DNA of 64,000 bases from Laceyella tengchongensis (GTDB lineage: Bacteria; Bacillota; Bacilli; Thermoactinomycetales; Thermoactinomycetaceae), in assembly GCF_900182735.1 (NCBI RefSeq), contig NZ_FXTU01000005.1, positions 191,734-255,733 on the forward strand, written 5' to 3'. Numbering within the stretch: the stretch's first letter is position 1; each line of letters begins with the position of its first letter. The notes under the pieces were generated by a model. The model searched no databases. It had not been told where the DNA came from and saw only the letters and a program-made list of their open reading frames with translations. The position numbers were made by a program, and so were the translations under genes. Of the stretch, positions 8,694-16,304 are shown one piece after another.

Positions 8694-9125
8694 ATGGAAC
8701 ATTGGGTTCTATGGAGTGCAGCCCTTTGTTTCGCTGTCATTTTTTTGGTCAAAACGATTCCCAACTTTTATGGAAACACTTATCATAACAAGGCTGTCCA
8801 TCTTGTGCTCATCACGGAAAACAGCCAGCAAGCGGTTGAATGGATGATCCGGTCATATCATGGTTGGAAGGATGCCAAAGGCAAACCGGGCAAGATCACT
8901 TGCATCGACACGGGCTCCACAGATGACACCAAGGCGATCCTCGAACGGTTGATACATCGCTTTCCCCATCTGGAAGTTTTGCACATAGACGAGGAGCACC
9001 AGACAGATGAGGCCATTTCAAAGTGGTTGCAGGCACAGGAACAGGGCAAGGAAAAGCTGGTGGTACTTGATTTGCGCAAAATGGAAGCCAATGGTGACAA
9101 TGAATCGGAACGGCATTTGGCGTGA
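8694..9125 (+). CDS. Membrane-anchored short glycosyltransferase-2-like protein
   Basis: 144-aa protein with an N-terminal membrane helix (about residues 5-22) followed by a fragment resembling the nucleotide-binding half of a GT-A fold: ITCIDTGSTDDTKAIL matches the D-x-G-S-x-D-x-T pattern of family-2 glycosyltransferases, and VVLDLRK follows later. It is far shorter than a full GT2 enzyme and lacks the acceptor half and catalytic base region, so activity is doubtful. The start is ATG 8694 (or GTG 8691) behind GAGGGG. It lies between the degU-like gene and comFA and has its own terminator. Confidence 0.7.
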   Translation: MEHWVLWSAALCFAVIFLVKTIPNFYGNTYHNKAVHLVLITENSQQAVEWMIRSYHGWKDAKGKPGKITCIDTGSTDDTKAILERLIHRFPHLEVLHIDEEHQTDEAISKWLQAQEQGKEKLVVLDLRKMEANGDNESERHLA

Positions 9126-9219
9126 AGCATGACGGCAGCTTTGCCAAAGCGATGGTTGGTATAAAGGGCAAGAGACGGGAGATTTGATTCATTTTTCGGG
9201 TCATATGGATGACCTGCGC

Positions 9220-9244
9220 ACAGGCCGATACGGCCTGTTTTTTA
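9220..9244 (+). terminator. Intrinsic terminator upstream of comFA
   Basis: ACAGGCCG-ATA-CGGCCTGT followed by TTTTTT. It ends transcription of the short glycosyltransferase-like gene. A further inverted repeat, GCAAAAAA/TTTTTTGC at 9249-9276, follows immediately before comFA. Confidence 0.85.
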
Positions 9245-9314
9245 ATGCGCAAAAAAGGAAATGGCCCGTTTTTTGCAAAATAATGTAAAATTATGCCAAT
9301 CAAAGGAGGTTCTG

Positions 9315-11012
9315 ATGAAGATTGCCCTCTATCAGGTGGCAGGCGACGAGAAGTGGCGAATGAGCCTAGCGCCTGAAGTTGATGAGCGGCATTGGCGGGA
9401 GCAGGGCCGGCAGATCACTTGGCTAGGCGTAACCTGTTCGATTGGGCTGGCCGCCGCCTTCATCCGCAAACGAAGCCTGCCGCGCCATATGGAAACGGGG
9501 CTGGCACCACTACCAGCGCTTACTGACGGGGATTGGGATGAAGTGAAACAGACCGGACAGAAGTGGATACCGTTTTTGACAGGCAGGGCTCTACTGTTGG
9601 AAGAGATCGAAGCGTTGTTGCTCAAACATGGGCAAACAGACGCATCGGAAAGATTGCGGCGCGTGTTGCAATGGCTGATATTGAAGGGGGAATGCGATAT
9701 GCGGCCGGGAGTTGACAGCGCCCGGCCAGCTTGGCATTGGCGATGTGAACGGTGTGGAGCAGGTGGGAGCACACTGGTGGTTCGAACTTGCGCCAGTTGC
9801 CAAGAACATTGCGTCGTCTGCGAAACGTGCCTGATCATGGGCCGCTCTCGAACCTGCACGCCTTTTTTTCTGTTTACGAAGACACAGGGGCGGGCTTCGG
9901 GCGCCGTTCCGTCATTGCCTGAAGTGCAGATTGGTGCGATCCGATATCCGCTGACCATAGCCCAACGGCGGGCGGTGACAGAGCTGAGGGGGCACTTGTG
10001 CGGTTCGGCGCGGCAGGTTCTTGTCTGGGCGGTGACGGGAGCAGGCAAGACGGAGATGATGTTCCCGTTGTTGGAAGAAGCTTTGCGGGCAGGGAAGAAA
10101 GTGGCATGGGTGACCCCCAGAAAAGATGTGGTGCTTGAGCTAGCGCCGCGCATCAGGCAAGCGTTCAATTCGGTTCGCGTCTTGGCGTTGCATGGCGGTT
10201 CGGCTGATGCTTGGCTCACCGGGGAAGTGGTTGTCGCCACAGCGCATCAGATGTGGCGATTTGCACAGGCGTTTGAATGGATGGTCGTCGATGAAGTCGA
10301 TGCGTTTCCGTTGTACGGCCACCACGCGCTGGAACAGGGGCTTCACCGAGCCTTGGCCCCATCGGGCAAACAAGTGCTGTTGACGGCGACGCCGCCGGTC
10401 GGATGGCAAAGTTTAGCGAAACAAGGGCGGTTGCCATGTGTCGTTTTGCCGGCGCGCCACCACGGCTTTCCCCTCCCCGAACCCCGGTTGGCGGTGGTGT
10501 GGGGATTGTGGCGCAAGCTGAGGCGGAACCGGCCAATCCCTGTTGTGGAACGATTTTTGAAGCAGGTGGAGGCGCGATCTGGGCAAGCGATGTTGTTCGT
10601 GCCACGCGTACAGGATGTGAAGGTCGTAGTGACGTGGTTGATCGGGCTGGGCTGGCCGCAGGAAGAGATCGCCGGCGTTTACGCCGCGCAGCCCGACCGG
10701 GAAGAAGAGGTGGCACGGTTTAGGGATGGTAGCCGCAAATGGCTGGTCACCACGACCATTTTGGAACGCGGGGTTACTGTGCCGCGCGTGCATGTGCTTG
10801 TGTTAGGCGCCGACCACCTCGTGTTTGACCGAGCTGGTTTGGTGCAAATTGCGGGCCGGGTGGGGAGACGGGCTGACTATCAAGAGGGCGAGGTGTGGTT
10901 TGTGGCGGAGGAACGAACCGAGGCTCAGATCAAGGCGCTAAAAGAGATCAAGCGGCTAAATCATTGGGCGGCAAAAGAAGGATTTCTCCAAAAAGAGGCG
11001 TATTCACATTGA
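9315..11012 (+). CDS. comFA: Late competence DNA-uptake helicase/translocase ComFA
   Basis: DEAD-family ATPase (565 aa) needed for uptake of single-stranded DNA in natural competence; acts at the cytoplasmic face of the membrane. The start is ATG 9315 behind AAAGGAGGT. The N-terminal region carries a zinc-binding cysteine cluster (CERCGAG, then CASCQEHC and CETC), as in ComFA. ATPase motifs follow: TGAGKTEMMF (Walker A), VVDEVDAFP (DEAD-type box), LLTATPP and VQIAGRVGRRAD (motif VI). It overlaps comFC by a few bases, so the two are co-translated. Bacillus comFB is missing between them. Confidence 0.95.
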   Translation: MKIALYQVAGDEKWRMSLAPEVDERHWREQGRQITWLGVTCSIGLAAAFIRKRSLPRHMETGLAPLPALTDGDWDEVKQTGQKWIPFLTGRALLLEEIEALLLKHGQTDASERLRRVLQWLILKGECDMRPGVDSARPAWHWRCERCGAGGSTLVVRTCASCQEHCVVCETCLIMGRSRTCTPFFLFTKTQGRASGAVPSLPEVQIGAIRYPLTIAQRRAVTELRGHLCGSARQVLVWAVTGAGKTEMMFPLLEEALRAGKKVAWVTPRKDVVLELAPRIRQAFNSVRVLALHGGSADAWLTGEVVVATAHQMWRFAQAFEWMVVDEVDAFPLYGHHALEQGLHRALAPSGKQVLLTATPPVGWQSLAKQGRLPCVVLPARHHGFPLPEPRLAVVWGLWRKLRRNRPIPVVERFLKQVEARSGQAMLFVPRVQDVKVVVTWLIGLGWPQEEIAGVYAAQPDREEEVARFRDGSRKWLVTTTILERGVTVPRVHVLVLGADHLVFDRAGLVQIAGRVGRRADYQEGEVWFVAEERTEAQIKALKEIKRLNHWAAKEGFLQKEAYSH

Positions 11013-11737
11013 AGGAGTGGTGGTCGTTTCTGTTTCCGCCTTCATCCGCTTGTTGGTTTTGCGGCACTCCGATGCAGGCTCGTTTATTCGCGCCTCCGGA
11101 AAAGCGCCTTTGTCCAGTTTGCCTGGAATCGTTGCAGCCAATCAAGGAGCCAATCTGCCAAGTGTGCGGCCGCGGGTTTGATAAAGCGCCATCGACGGGC
11201 GTTTGTTTCGATTGCGTTCGGATTGCTGAAGAGGAAAGGGTGATGAATCGAAGCCCCGTTGCCTACACCGATCAAGTGGCGGCGTGGGTGCGGCTCTTCA
11301 AATATCGCGGCAAAGAGGGCTTAGCGACGCCGATGGGACGGTGGATGGCCGAAGTGGCGCGGGTGCATTACGCCAGGGAAAACATTTCACTCGTCACGTT
11401 TGTGCCTCTTCATGAAGAGCGATTGATCCAGCGGGGATTTAATCAAGCGGAGAAGCTGGCGGATGAAGTGGGACGGAGATTGAGGTTGCCCGTGTGCCCT
11501 TTGCTTGTGCGAAACAAGGATACAGCTTACCAGAGCAAGCGGACGCGCGAAGAACGGCTGTTAGCGCTGGGAGGAAGTGTGATCCTCGCGGACGGAGCGT
11601 GGAAGAGGCATGTGGCCAATCAGGTTGTTCTCATTGTCGATGATGTGTACACGACGGGGGCGACCGTGCGAGAGTGTGCGAAACCGTTGCGGCAGGCTGG
11701 CGTGAAAAAAGTCTGTTCCGTGACGTTTGCTAGATAA
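11009..11737 (+). CDS. comFC: ComFC phosphoribosyltransferase-like competence protein
   Basis: ComF/GntX family (242 aa), required for transformation and partner of ComFA. It starts at TTG 11009, overlapping the comFA stop (TTGA). Just after the start comes a four-cysteine zinc ribbon (CWFCGT, CPVCLE, then CQVCGRG and CFDC). The C-terminal half is a type-I phosphoribosyltransferase fold with the PRPP motif VLIVDDVYTTGATV. Alternative starts upstream would add residues that do not resemble the family. Regulation by ComK is plausible, but I saw no convincing ComK box. Confidence 0.93.
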   Translation: MKEWWSFLFPPSSACWFCGTPMQARLFAPPEKRLCPVCLESLQPIKEPICQVCGRGFDKAPSTGVCFDCVRIAEEERVMNRSPVAYTDQVAAWVRLFKYRGKEGLATPMGRWMAEVARVHYARENISLVTFVPLHEERLIQRGFNQAEKLADEVGRRLRLPVCPLLVRNKDTAYQSKRTREERLLALGGSVILADGAWKRHVANQVVLIVDDVYTTGATVRECAKPLRQAGVKKVCSVTFAR

Positions 11738-11821
11738 AAGAGGTATAGAAACGATCAAACTCGTCAACACCTTATGATAGGCATTTTCATAGACAGTACC
11801 AAAATTGAAGGAGAGTTGAAC

Positions 11822-12097
11822 ATGAACAAAACTGAATTGATTGAACGTGTGGCGGAAAGCACGGGAAAAACAAAGAAGGAAGCGGGCCTGATCATTGACA
11901 GCGTTTTTCAAACGATCTCTGAAGCGCTGAGCGGAGGCGAGAAGGTGACCCTGATCGGCTTCGGCAATTTTGAAGTGCGTGAACGGGCAGCGCGGACAGG
12001 ACGCAATCCCCAAACGGGAGAAGAAATTACGATTGAAGCTAGCAAAGTCCCAGCCTTTAAACCAGGCAAACAATTGAAAGAACTGGTAAACCAGTAA
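11822..12097 (+). CDS. hup: HU-type nucleoid DNA-binding protein
   Basis: 91-aa histone-like protein HU that bends and compacts DNA as a dimer. The start MNKTELIERVAESTG and the beta-arm segment (GFGNFEVRERAARTGRNPQT) are diagnostic, and the length matches Bacillus HBs. AAGGAGAG precedes the ATG. It is a single-gene unit ending in a very strong terminator. Confidence 0.97.
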   Translation: MNKTELIERVAESTGKTKKEAGLIIDSVFQTISEALSGGEKVTLIGFGNFEVRERAARTGRNPQTGEEITIEASKVPAFKPGKQLKELVNQ

Positions 12098-12103
12098 TTG
12101 AAG

Positions 12104-12150
12104 CAAACACCCTGGCCAAGGGTACACTTGGCCAGGGTGTTTGTTGTTTG
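12104..12150 (+). terminator. Strong terminator after hup
   Basis: A perfect 17-base-pair stem (12104-12120 with 12127-12143) with loop GGTACA, followed by a T-rich tail. Confidence 0.92.
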
Positions 12151-12302
12151 TAGAGAGAAGGTGCCAAAGCGATCGAGGTAAATTGATATTTTGCATACTT
12201 ATGAGAGAGGGTGAATCGAATCGGAGATATACAGAAAGAGGAAAATGGGCATACGAAAAGGTTTATTGTGAAGTGATGAACATGAATGGAAAAGTCTTGT
12301 TA

Positions 12303-12337
12303 TTGCATAAATAATCATTCAAATGTATAATAAATCC
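12303..12337 (+). promoter_or_regulatory. Promoter overlapped by two ARG-box-like sites (transporter)
   Basis: TTGCAT (12303-12308), 17-base spacer, TATAAT (12326-12331). TGCATAAATAATCA at 12304-12317 matches the 14-base ARG-box core TGAATWWWWATTCA at 12 positions, and TGTATAATAAATCC at 12324-12337 matches at 11. One site covers the -35 and the other covers the -10. This is the same layout as at argC (25405-25439), so repression by AhrC/ArgR with arginine is inferred. Confidence 0.7.
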
Positions 12338-12409
12338 ATTCAAACGACTTATTGGAGCACGATATTTTGCAATGATTAGATATTCATTATTAAAAAAGGG
12401 GAGATGGCG

Positions 12410-13183
12410 ATGAGAAAAAAAGGAATTCTGTTCGCGTCGTTGGCAGTGATTCTGTCCGGTTTACTAACCGGTTGCGGGGGGCAGTCGCAGACGAAAGCAG
12501 ACAATGTGATTCAGGTTGGTACCAACGCCGAGTTTCCTCCGTTTGAATTTCAAGAGGGAAATGGGGAAATCAGCGGGTTTGATGCCGAACTGATTCGCGC
12601 CATTGGCAAAGCCGTGGGGATGGAAGTGCAAATCACTCATATGGGATTTGACGCTATTTTTGAAGGACTCAGCCGGGACAAAGTGGATGTCGGCGTGGCG
12701 GCGATTACGATTACTGATGACCGCAAACAAACCGTTGATTTTACAGCGCCTTATTTTGACGCCAAGCAATATATCCTGGTGCCGAAAAATTCGAATATCA
12801 AGACGCTGAAAGAGTTGAAAGGGAAGAAGATCGGGGTGCAGGCAGCCACTACGGGGGAAGCGGTTGTCCAAGGAGTGTTTGGCAAGACGTATGAAGGGAT
12901 TAAGGCTTACGACGAAACGCCTTCGGCCATCAATGATTTGCAAATCGGTCGCTTGGACGCTGTGGTAGTCGATAGTGCTGTGGTGGTGGAGTTTAACAAA
13001 AAATTGGGCGAAGGCAAATTCAACATGGTGGAGGATACTTCTTTGCCGGTCGAACAATACGGGATGGCCGTGAAGAAGGGCAACAAGGACATGCTGAACA
13101 AGCTGAATGAAGGTTTGAAAAAAGTAAAAGAGAACGGTGAGTATGACAAAATCTATCAAAAATATTTTGGTGATCACAAGTAA
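12410..13183 (+). CDS. Amino-acid ABC transporter substrate-binding lipoprotein (probably arginine)
   Basis: Extracellular solute-binding protein of family 3 (257 aa). Lipoprotein signal: hydrophobic stretch then LTGC, so it is lipid-anchored at about Cys23. The mature part begins VIQVGTNAEFPPFEF, includes GFDAELIRAIGK, the IGVQAATTGE hinge strand and VVDSAVV, all typical of polar amino-acid binding proteins. GGGGAG lies six bases before ATG 12410; ATG 12404 would sit directly on the SD. It forms a system with the permease and ATPase downstream, although a 240-base gap with DnaA boxes separates them. ARG boxes in its promoter point to arginine. Confidence 0.93.
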   Translation: MRKKGILFASLAVILSGLLTGCGGQSQTKADNVIQVGTNAEFPPFEFQEGNGEISGFDAELIRAIGKAVGMEVQITHMGFDAIFEGLSRDKVDVGVAAITITDDRKQTVDFTAPYFDAKQYILVPKNSNIKTLKELKGKKIGVQAATTGEAVVQGVFGKTYEGIKAYDETPSAINDLQIGRLDAVVVDSAVVVEFNKKLGEGKFNMVEDTSLPVEQYGMAVKKGNKDMLNKLNEGLKKVKENGEYDKIYQKYFGDHK

Positions 13184-13222
13184 ACGGCGCAAAACCACAT
13201 TTACAAACGGGGGACAAGCATT

Positions 13223-13287
13223 GAGCGGAGTGAGAACGGGGACTAATCCTCGTTCGTGCACCCGTGCGACGGTCACTTCAGTCGCTC
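13223..13287 (+). ncRNA. Candidate three-way-junction RNA or DNA structure
   Basis: Outer arms GAGCG (13223-13227) and AGTGA (13229-13233) pair with CGCTC (13283-13287) and TCACT (13273-13277). Inside are a nine-pair hairpin (13234-13255, loop CTAA, one G-U) and a four-pair hairpin CCGT-GCG-ACGG (13262-13272). There is no U-tract, so it is not a standard terminator. No known RNA family is recognised. It lies between the binding-protein gene and the DnaA-box cluster. Confidence 0.4.
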
Positions 13288-13307
13288 CTATGTGCAACCC
13301 TTGCTTC

Positions 13308-13424
13308 TGTGGATAACTTGTTTATAAATTGTGTGGAAAACTGCCTGTGGACGTTGTGGATAATGTGGATAAGTCTGTTAATAACTGAAAAAAGAAGAGT
13401 TCAAGAGAAGGGGGTTGTGGATAA
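13308..13424 (+). promoter_or_regulatory. DnaA-box cluster outside oriC
   Basis: Four perfect TGTGGATAA sequences (complement TTATCCACA) lie at 13308-13316, 13355-13363, 13364-13372 and 13416-13424, plus a one-mismatch TGTGGAAAA at 13332-13340. All face the same way within 117 bases, and the last one ends two bases before the permease ATG. No dnaA or dnaN is nearby. Such clusters are known in Bacillus to titrate DnaA or to regulate genes. Confidence 0.82.
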
Positions 13425-13426
13425 CT

Positions 13427-14113
13427 ATGGAGTGGAATTGGTCTGTCATCTTAGAATACCAGGAGTTGTTCATCCGTGGTCTCTGGATGACCATTCAACT
13501 AACCGTGGTGGCGGTCGTAGCGGGCTTGTTCATCGGACTTATATTGGGATTGATGAGATTATCGGACAAAGCGTGGTTGCGTCTGCCGGCGGTCGCCTAT
13601 GTGGATCTCTTCCGGGGGACACCGCTTTTGCTTCAAATTTTGGCTGTTCATTTTGCCGTATTGCCGGCGTTGTTCCAAGATGTGCTCGGCCTCCCTGCGC
13701 CTGACGCCGCGACTTCCAGTTTTATCGCACTGTCGCTAAATGCTGGGGCATACATCGCCGAAATCTTCCGGGGTGGCATTCAATCGATTGACAAAGGACA
13801 GATGGAAGCGGCGCGCTCGCTTGGGATGACTTATCGGCAAGCGATGAAGTTGGTTGTTCTCCCCCAAGCTTTTAAGCGCATGTTGCCGCCGTTAGGCAAT
13901 GAGTTTATCGCCTTGCTCAAAGATAGCTCCCTGGTCACGGTCATCGCCGTCAACGACATCACATATGCGGCGTTCGCCACGGCCAAGAACACGTTTGTAA
14001 GATGGCCCCCTTACATTACCGCGGCTTTGGTGTACTTGGTACTGACCCTGGTGTTATCCCGTCTGGTGGGCTATATGGAAAGACGGTTAGATCCAAACGG
14101 ACGGAAAGGGTGA
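13427..14113 (+). CDS. Amino-acid ABC transporter permease
   Basis: Inner-membrane subunit of the polar amino-acid ABC family (HisM/GlnP type, 228 aa) with about five membrane helices. The EAA loop that contacts the ATPase is clear: MEAARSLGMTYRQAMKLVVL followed by PPLGNEFIALLKDSSL. ATG 13427 is taken as the start; in-frame TTG 13415 lies directly against the GAAGGGG site, and the SD-to-ATG distance (about 12) is long, so initiation may be weak. A DnaA box occupies the SD-start interval. The ATPase gene follows after five bases. Confidence 0.93.
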   Translation: MEWNWSVILEYQELFIRGLWMTIQLTVVAVVAGLFIGLILGLMRLSDKAWLRLPAVAYVDLFRGTPLLLQILAVHFAVLPALFQDVLGLPAPDAATSSFIALSLNAGAYIAEIFRGGIQSIDKGQMEAARSLGMTYRQAMKLVVLPQAFKRMLPPLGNEFIALLKDSSLVTVIAVNDITYAAFATAKNTFVRWPPYITAALVYLVLTLVLSRLVGYMERRLDPNGRKG

Positions 14114-14118
14114 GACAA

Positions 14119-14841
14119 ATGATCCAGGTGGAAAATCTCAATAAGCGGTTTGGCGATCATCATGTGCTCAAAGACATCCATGTACGAATCGGAGAATCAG
14201 AAGTGGTTTGCGTGATTGGGCCCAGCGGTTCCGGCAAAAGCACTTTTCTGCGTTGCCTTAATCTGTTGGAGCGAGTGAGTTCGGGCCGCGTCGTGGTCGG
14301 CGGGTTTAACCTGACGGACCCCAAGACGGACATTAACCGCGTTCGCACGGAAGTGGGAATGGTGTTTCAGCAGTTTGAATTGTTTCCGCATAAAAACGTG
14401 TTGGACAACATCACGTTGGCGCCGATTCATGTGCGCAAATGGCCGAAAGAGCAAGCTGAGGCCAAAGCGTTGGCGCTGTTGGACAAAGTGGGATTGCGGT
14501 CCAAGGCCGAAGCTTTTCCCGGCGAGTTGTCGGGCGGGCAGAAGCAGCGGGTCGCCATCGCCAGGGCGTTGGCAATGGAGCCCAAGTTGATGCTGTTTGA
14601 CGAGCCCACCTCCGCTTTGGACCCGGAGATGGTTAAAGAAGTGTTGGACGTGATGAAACAATTGGCCGAGGAAGGGATGACCATGGTCGTCGTCACCCAT
14701 GAGATGGGATTCGCCCGTGAAGTGAGCGACCGGGTCATCTTTATGGATGATGGTCGGATTGTTGAGGAAGGTTCGCCGTCTGAGATCTTCTCCCGGCCTA
14801 AACACGAACGCTTGAAGGCGTTTTTGAGTAAAGTGTTGTGA
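14119..14841 (+). CDS. Amino-acid ABC transporter ATP-binding protein
   Basis: Cytoplasmic ATPase of the ArtM/GlnQ type (240 aa) that drives uptake through the adjacent permease. Walker A GPSGSGKST, Q-loop GMVFQQFELFP, signature LSGGQKQRVAIARAL, Walker B LMLFDEPTSALDPE and the H-loop VTHEMGF are all intact. ATG 14119 has AAAGGGTGAG at good spacing and starts five bases after the permease stop, so the two are translated from one message. Confidence 0.96.
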   Translation: MIQVENLNKRFGDHHVLKDIHVRIGESEVVCVIGPSGSGKSTFLRCLNLLERVSSGRVVVGGFNLTDPKTDINRVRTEVGMVFQQFELFPHKNVLDNITLAPIHVRKWPKEQAEAKALALLDKVGLRSKAEAFPGELSGGQKQRVAIARALAMEPKLMLFDEPTSALDPEMVKEVLDVMKQLAEEGMTMVVVTHEMGFAREVSDRVIFMDDGRIVEEGSPSEIFSRPKHERLKAFLSKVL

Positions 14842-14954
14842 TGACTACGCTGACTAAGGGCCTACGTTCCCATGCCATTTTCCATTCGCTTTATCTGACT
14901 ATCGGCGCTCGTTTGAGCAAAGAGGGAGCCCGTTTGTAGGCTTAAAGTACTACC

Positions 14955-14984
14955 TTGACAGTATTTTTAGACAAATGGTATAGT
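14955..14984 (+). promoter_or_regulatory. Sigma-A promoter of cold-shock gene
   Basis: TTGACA (14955-14960), an 18-base spacer and TATAGT (14979-14984). Transcription would start near 14991, giving a 5' leader of about 55 bases. Confidence 0.75.
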
Positions 14985-15045
14985 TAAGTGGCATAAGAGT
15001 GCGTTCTTTATGCGATGACTACGATTTGAGAAGGGATTGTGTTTT

Positions 15046-15243
15046 ATGCAAGGCAAAGTCAAGTGGTTTAACGCGGAAAAAGGCTATGGCTTCATCGAGC
15101 GTGAGGGTGGCGAAGACGTATTCGTACACTACACCGCTATTCAAATGGAAGGCTTCAAGTCGCTGGAAGAAGGTCAAGAAGTTGAATTTGAAATCGTAGA
15201 GGGTTCCCGTGGACCACAGGCTGCAAACGTTGTGAAAAAGTAA
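15046..15243 (+). CDS. csp: Cold-shock domain RNA chaperone
   Basis: 65-aa CspB-type single-domain RNA/ssDNA-binding protein. It starts MQGKVKWFNAEKGYGFIE, which includes RNP1 (KGYGFIE), and carries RNP2 (VFVHYTAI). Length and sequence are typical. ATG 15046 is preceded by a purine-rich AGAAGGGA about 14 bases upstream, and in-frame TTG codons exist upstream; the ATG matches the conserved N-terminus. It has its own promoter and terminator. Confidence 0.96.
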   Translation: MQGKVKWFNAEKGYGFIEREGGEDVFVHYTAIQMEGFKSLEEGQEVEFEIVEGSRGPQAANVVKK

Positions 15244-15269
15244 TTCGCTTTGGAAACAACGAATGTCCC

Positions 15270-15303
15270 GCTCCCTAGAGCTTGCTCTGGGGGGCTTTTT
15301 AAT
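15270..15303 (+). terminator. Terminator after csp
   Basis: A 12-pair GC-rich stem (two G-U pairs) from 15270 to 15295 with a TT loop, followed by TTTTTAATTT. Confidence 0.82.
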
Positions 15304-15480
15304 TTCCAAAAAAAAGAAAGTCAGGCCTAACGCAAGTTAACCTTTTTGAATAATATTACAATTCTGTGTGTGTTTATTTAAGATTTCCTTAATTTTCTTT
15401 TGTATTTTTGTAAAAAAAGAGGAGGGATTTCATCAAAATCGGGGAATAGAAGTAGTACAAAGCGGAAGGAGGATTTCTCT

Positions 15481-16038
15481 ATGAGATATGTCATCCGTGG
15501 TCATAACCTTGAAGTAACAGATGCGTTGCATGAATTTGTGGAGCGGAAGCTGAGCCGCCTCGAAAGGTATTTTGAGGATGTCGGCGAGACTGAAGCCCAC
15601 GCCGTTTTGGCTGTGATCAAAGATCAGCATCGGGTGGAAGTGACGATTCCCTTCCCTGGGGTGATTGTCCGTGCTGAAGAATCCAGCGAGGACATGTACG
15701 CATCCGTCGACTTAGTGGTTGAAAAGCTTGAGCGGCAGATCCGTAAGTATAAAACGCGGATTAACCGCAAAGCACGCCAGGATGTTAGCTTCCGCAGTGG
15801 TTACAAAGAGCATGCGCGGGAGATGGAAGCGGCTCCCGTGGCGGTGCAAGATGAGGAAGAGCTTGATCTCGTGCGAACAAAGCGTTTCGAGTTCAAGCCG
15901 ATGGATGCGGAAGAAGCAATGCTTCAAATGGACATGCTTGGACACAACTTCTTCGTGTTCACCAACGCCGCATCCAACCAAGTGAATGTGATTTACAAAA
16001 GGAAAGATGGGAAATACGGGTTGATCGAACCTGAGTGA
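15481..16038 (+). CDS. hpf: Long-form ribosome hibernation promoting factor
   Basis: 185-aa long HPF, which pairs 70S ribosomes into inactive 100S dimers in slow growth. The N-terminal S30AE domain begins MRYVIRGHNLEVTDAL, and the separate C-terminal dimerisation domain includes FEFKPMDAEEAMLQMDMLGH and the usual FVFTNA/VNVIYKRKDGKYGLIEP ending. GGAAGGAGGA precedes ATG 15481. The place before secA is the usual one in Bacillota, though mnaA and a glycosyltransferase gene lie between here. The 5' leader is long. Confidence 0.96.
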   Translation: MRYVIRGHNLEVTDALHEFVERKLSRLERYFEDVGETEAHAVLAVIKDQHRVEVTIPFPGVIVRAEESSEDMYASVDLVVEKLERQIRKYKTRINRKARQDVSFRSGYKEHAREMEAAPVAVQDEEELDLVRTKRFEFKPMDAEEAMLQMDMLGHNFFVFTNAASNQVNVIYKRKDGKYGLIEPE

Positions 16039-16042
16039 TAAG

Positions 16043-16073
16043 AAAGCCCCCGCTATGAAGGCGGGGGCTTTTA
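16043..16073 (+). terminator. Terminator after hpf
   Basis: AAAGCCCCCGC and GCGGGGGCTTT with a seven-base loop, T-rich end. Confidence 0.88.
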
Positions 16074-16233
16074 CTTTGCGCGCTTGAACCTAGGAAGTGG
16101 CATCAACTGCAAATGCTGGCAGCGCCCCCGTCTTCCCCAGCTTGAAGGCAACGACCCGATCGTTTTGGATGGCTCCTCACTGTTTTTTTGTTTGATAAGA
16201 TGTCGTGGCGATTGTAGAAAAGTACCCGACCTG

Positions 16234-16242
16234 TGTTATGAT
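16234..16242 (+). promoter_or_regulatory. Extended -10 promoter of mnaA
   Basis: TGTTATGAT combines a TGN extension with a near-consensus -10 (TATGAT), about 60 bases before the mnaA start. The -35 is weak. Confidence 0.45.
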
Positions 16243-16304
16243 AGCAAAGGACAGACAAAGATTCTCTCTATTCCGACTGGTGAGATGCAGGAGGTTTCAA
16301 TTAC

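Noticed and set aside
9249..9300. ComK box before comFA
   Set aside because: A and T runs are present, but not as two AAAA-N5-TTTT boxes at permitted spacing; the inverted GCAAAAAA/TTTTTTGC repeat explains them.
11561..12196. Antisense frame across comFC and hup
   Set aside because: It spans two well-identified genes and a terminator and has no start signals.
13308..13424. Chromosomal origin oriC
   Set aside because: Boxes are present, but no dnaA, dnaN, recF or rpmH genes are nearby and no AT-rich unwinding region of usual length was seen.
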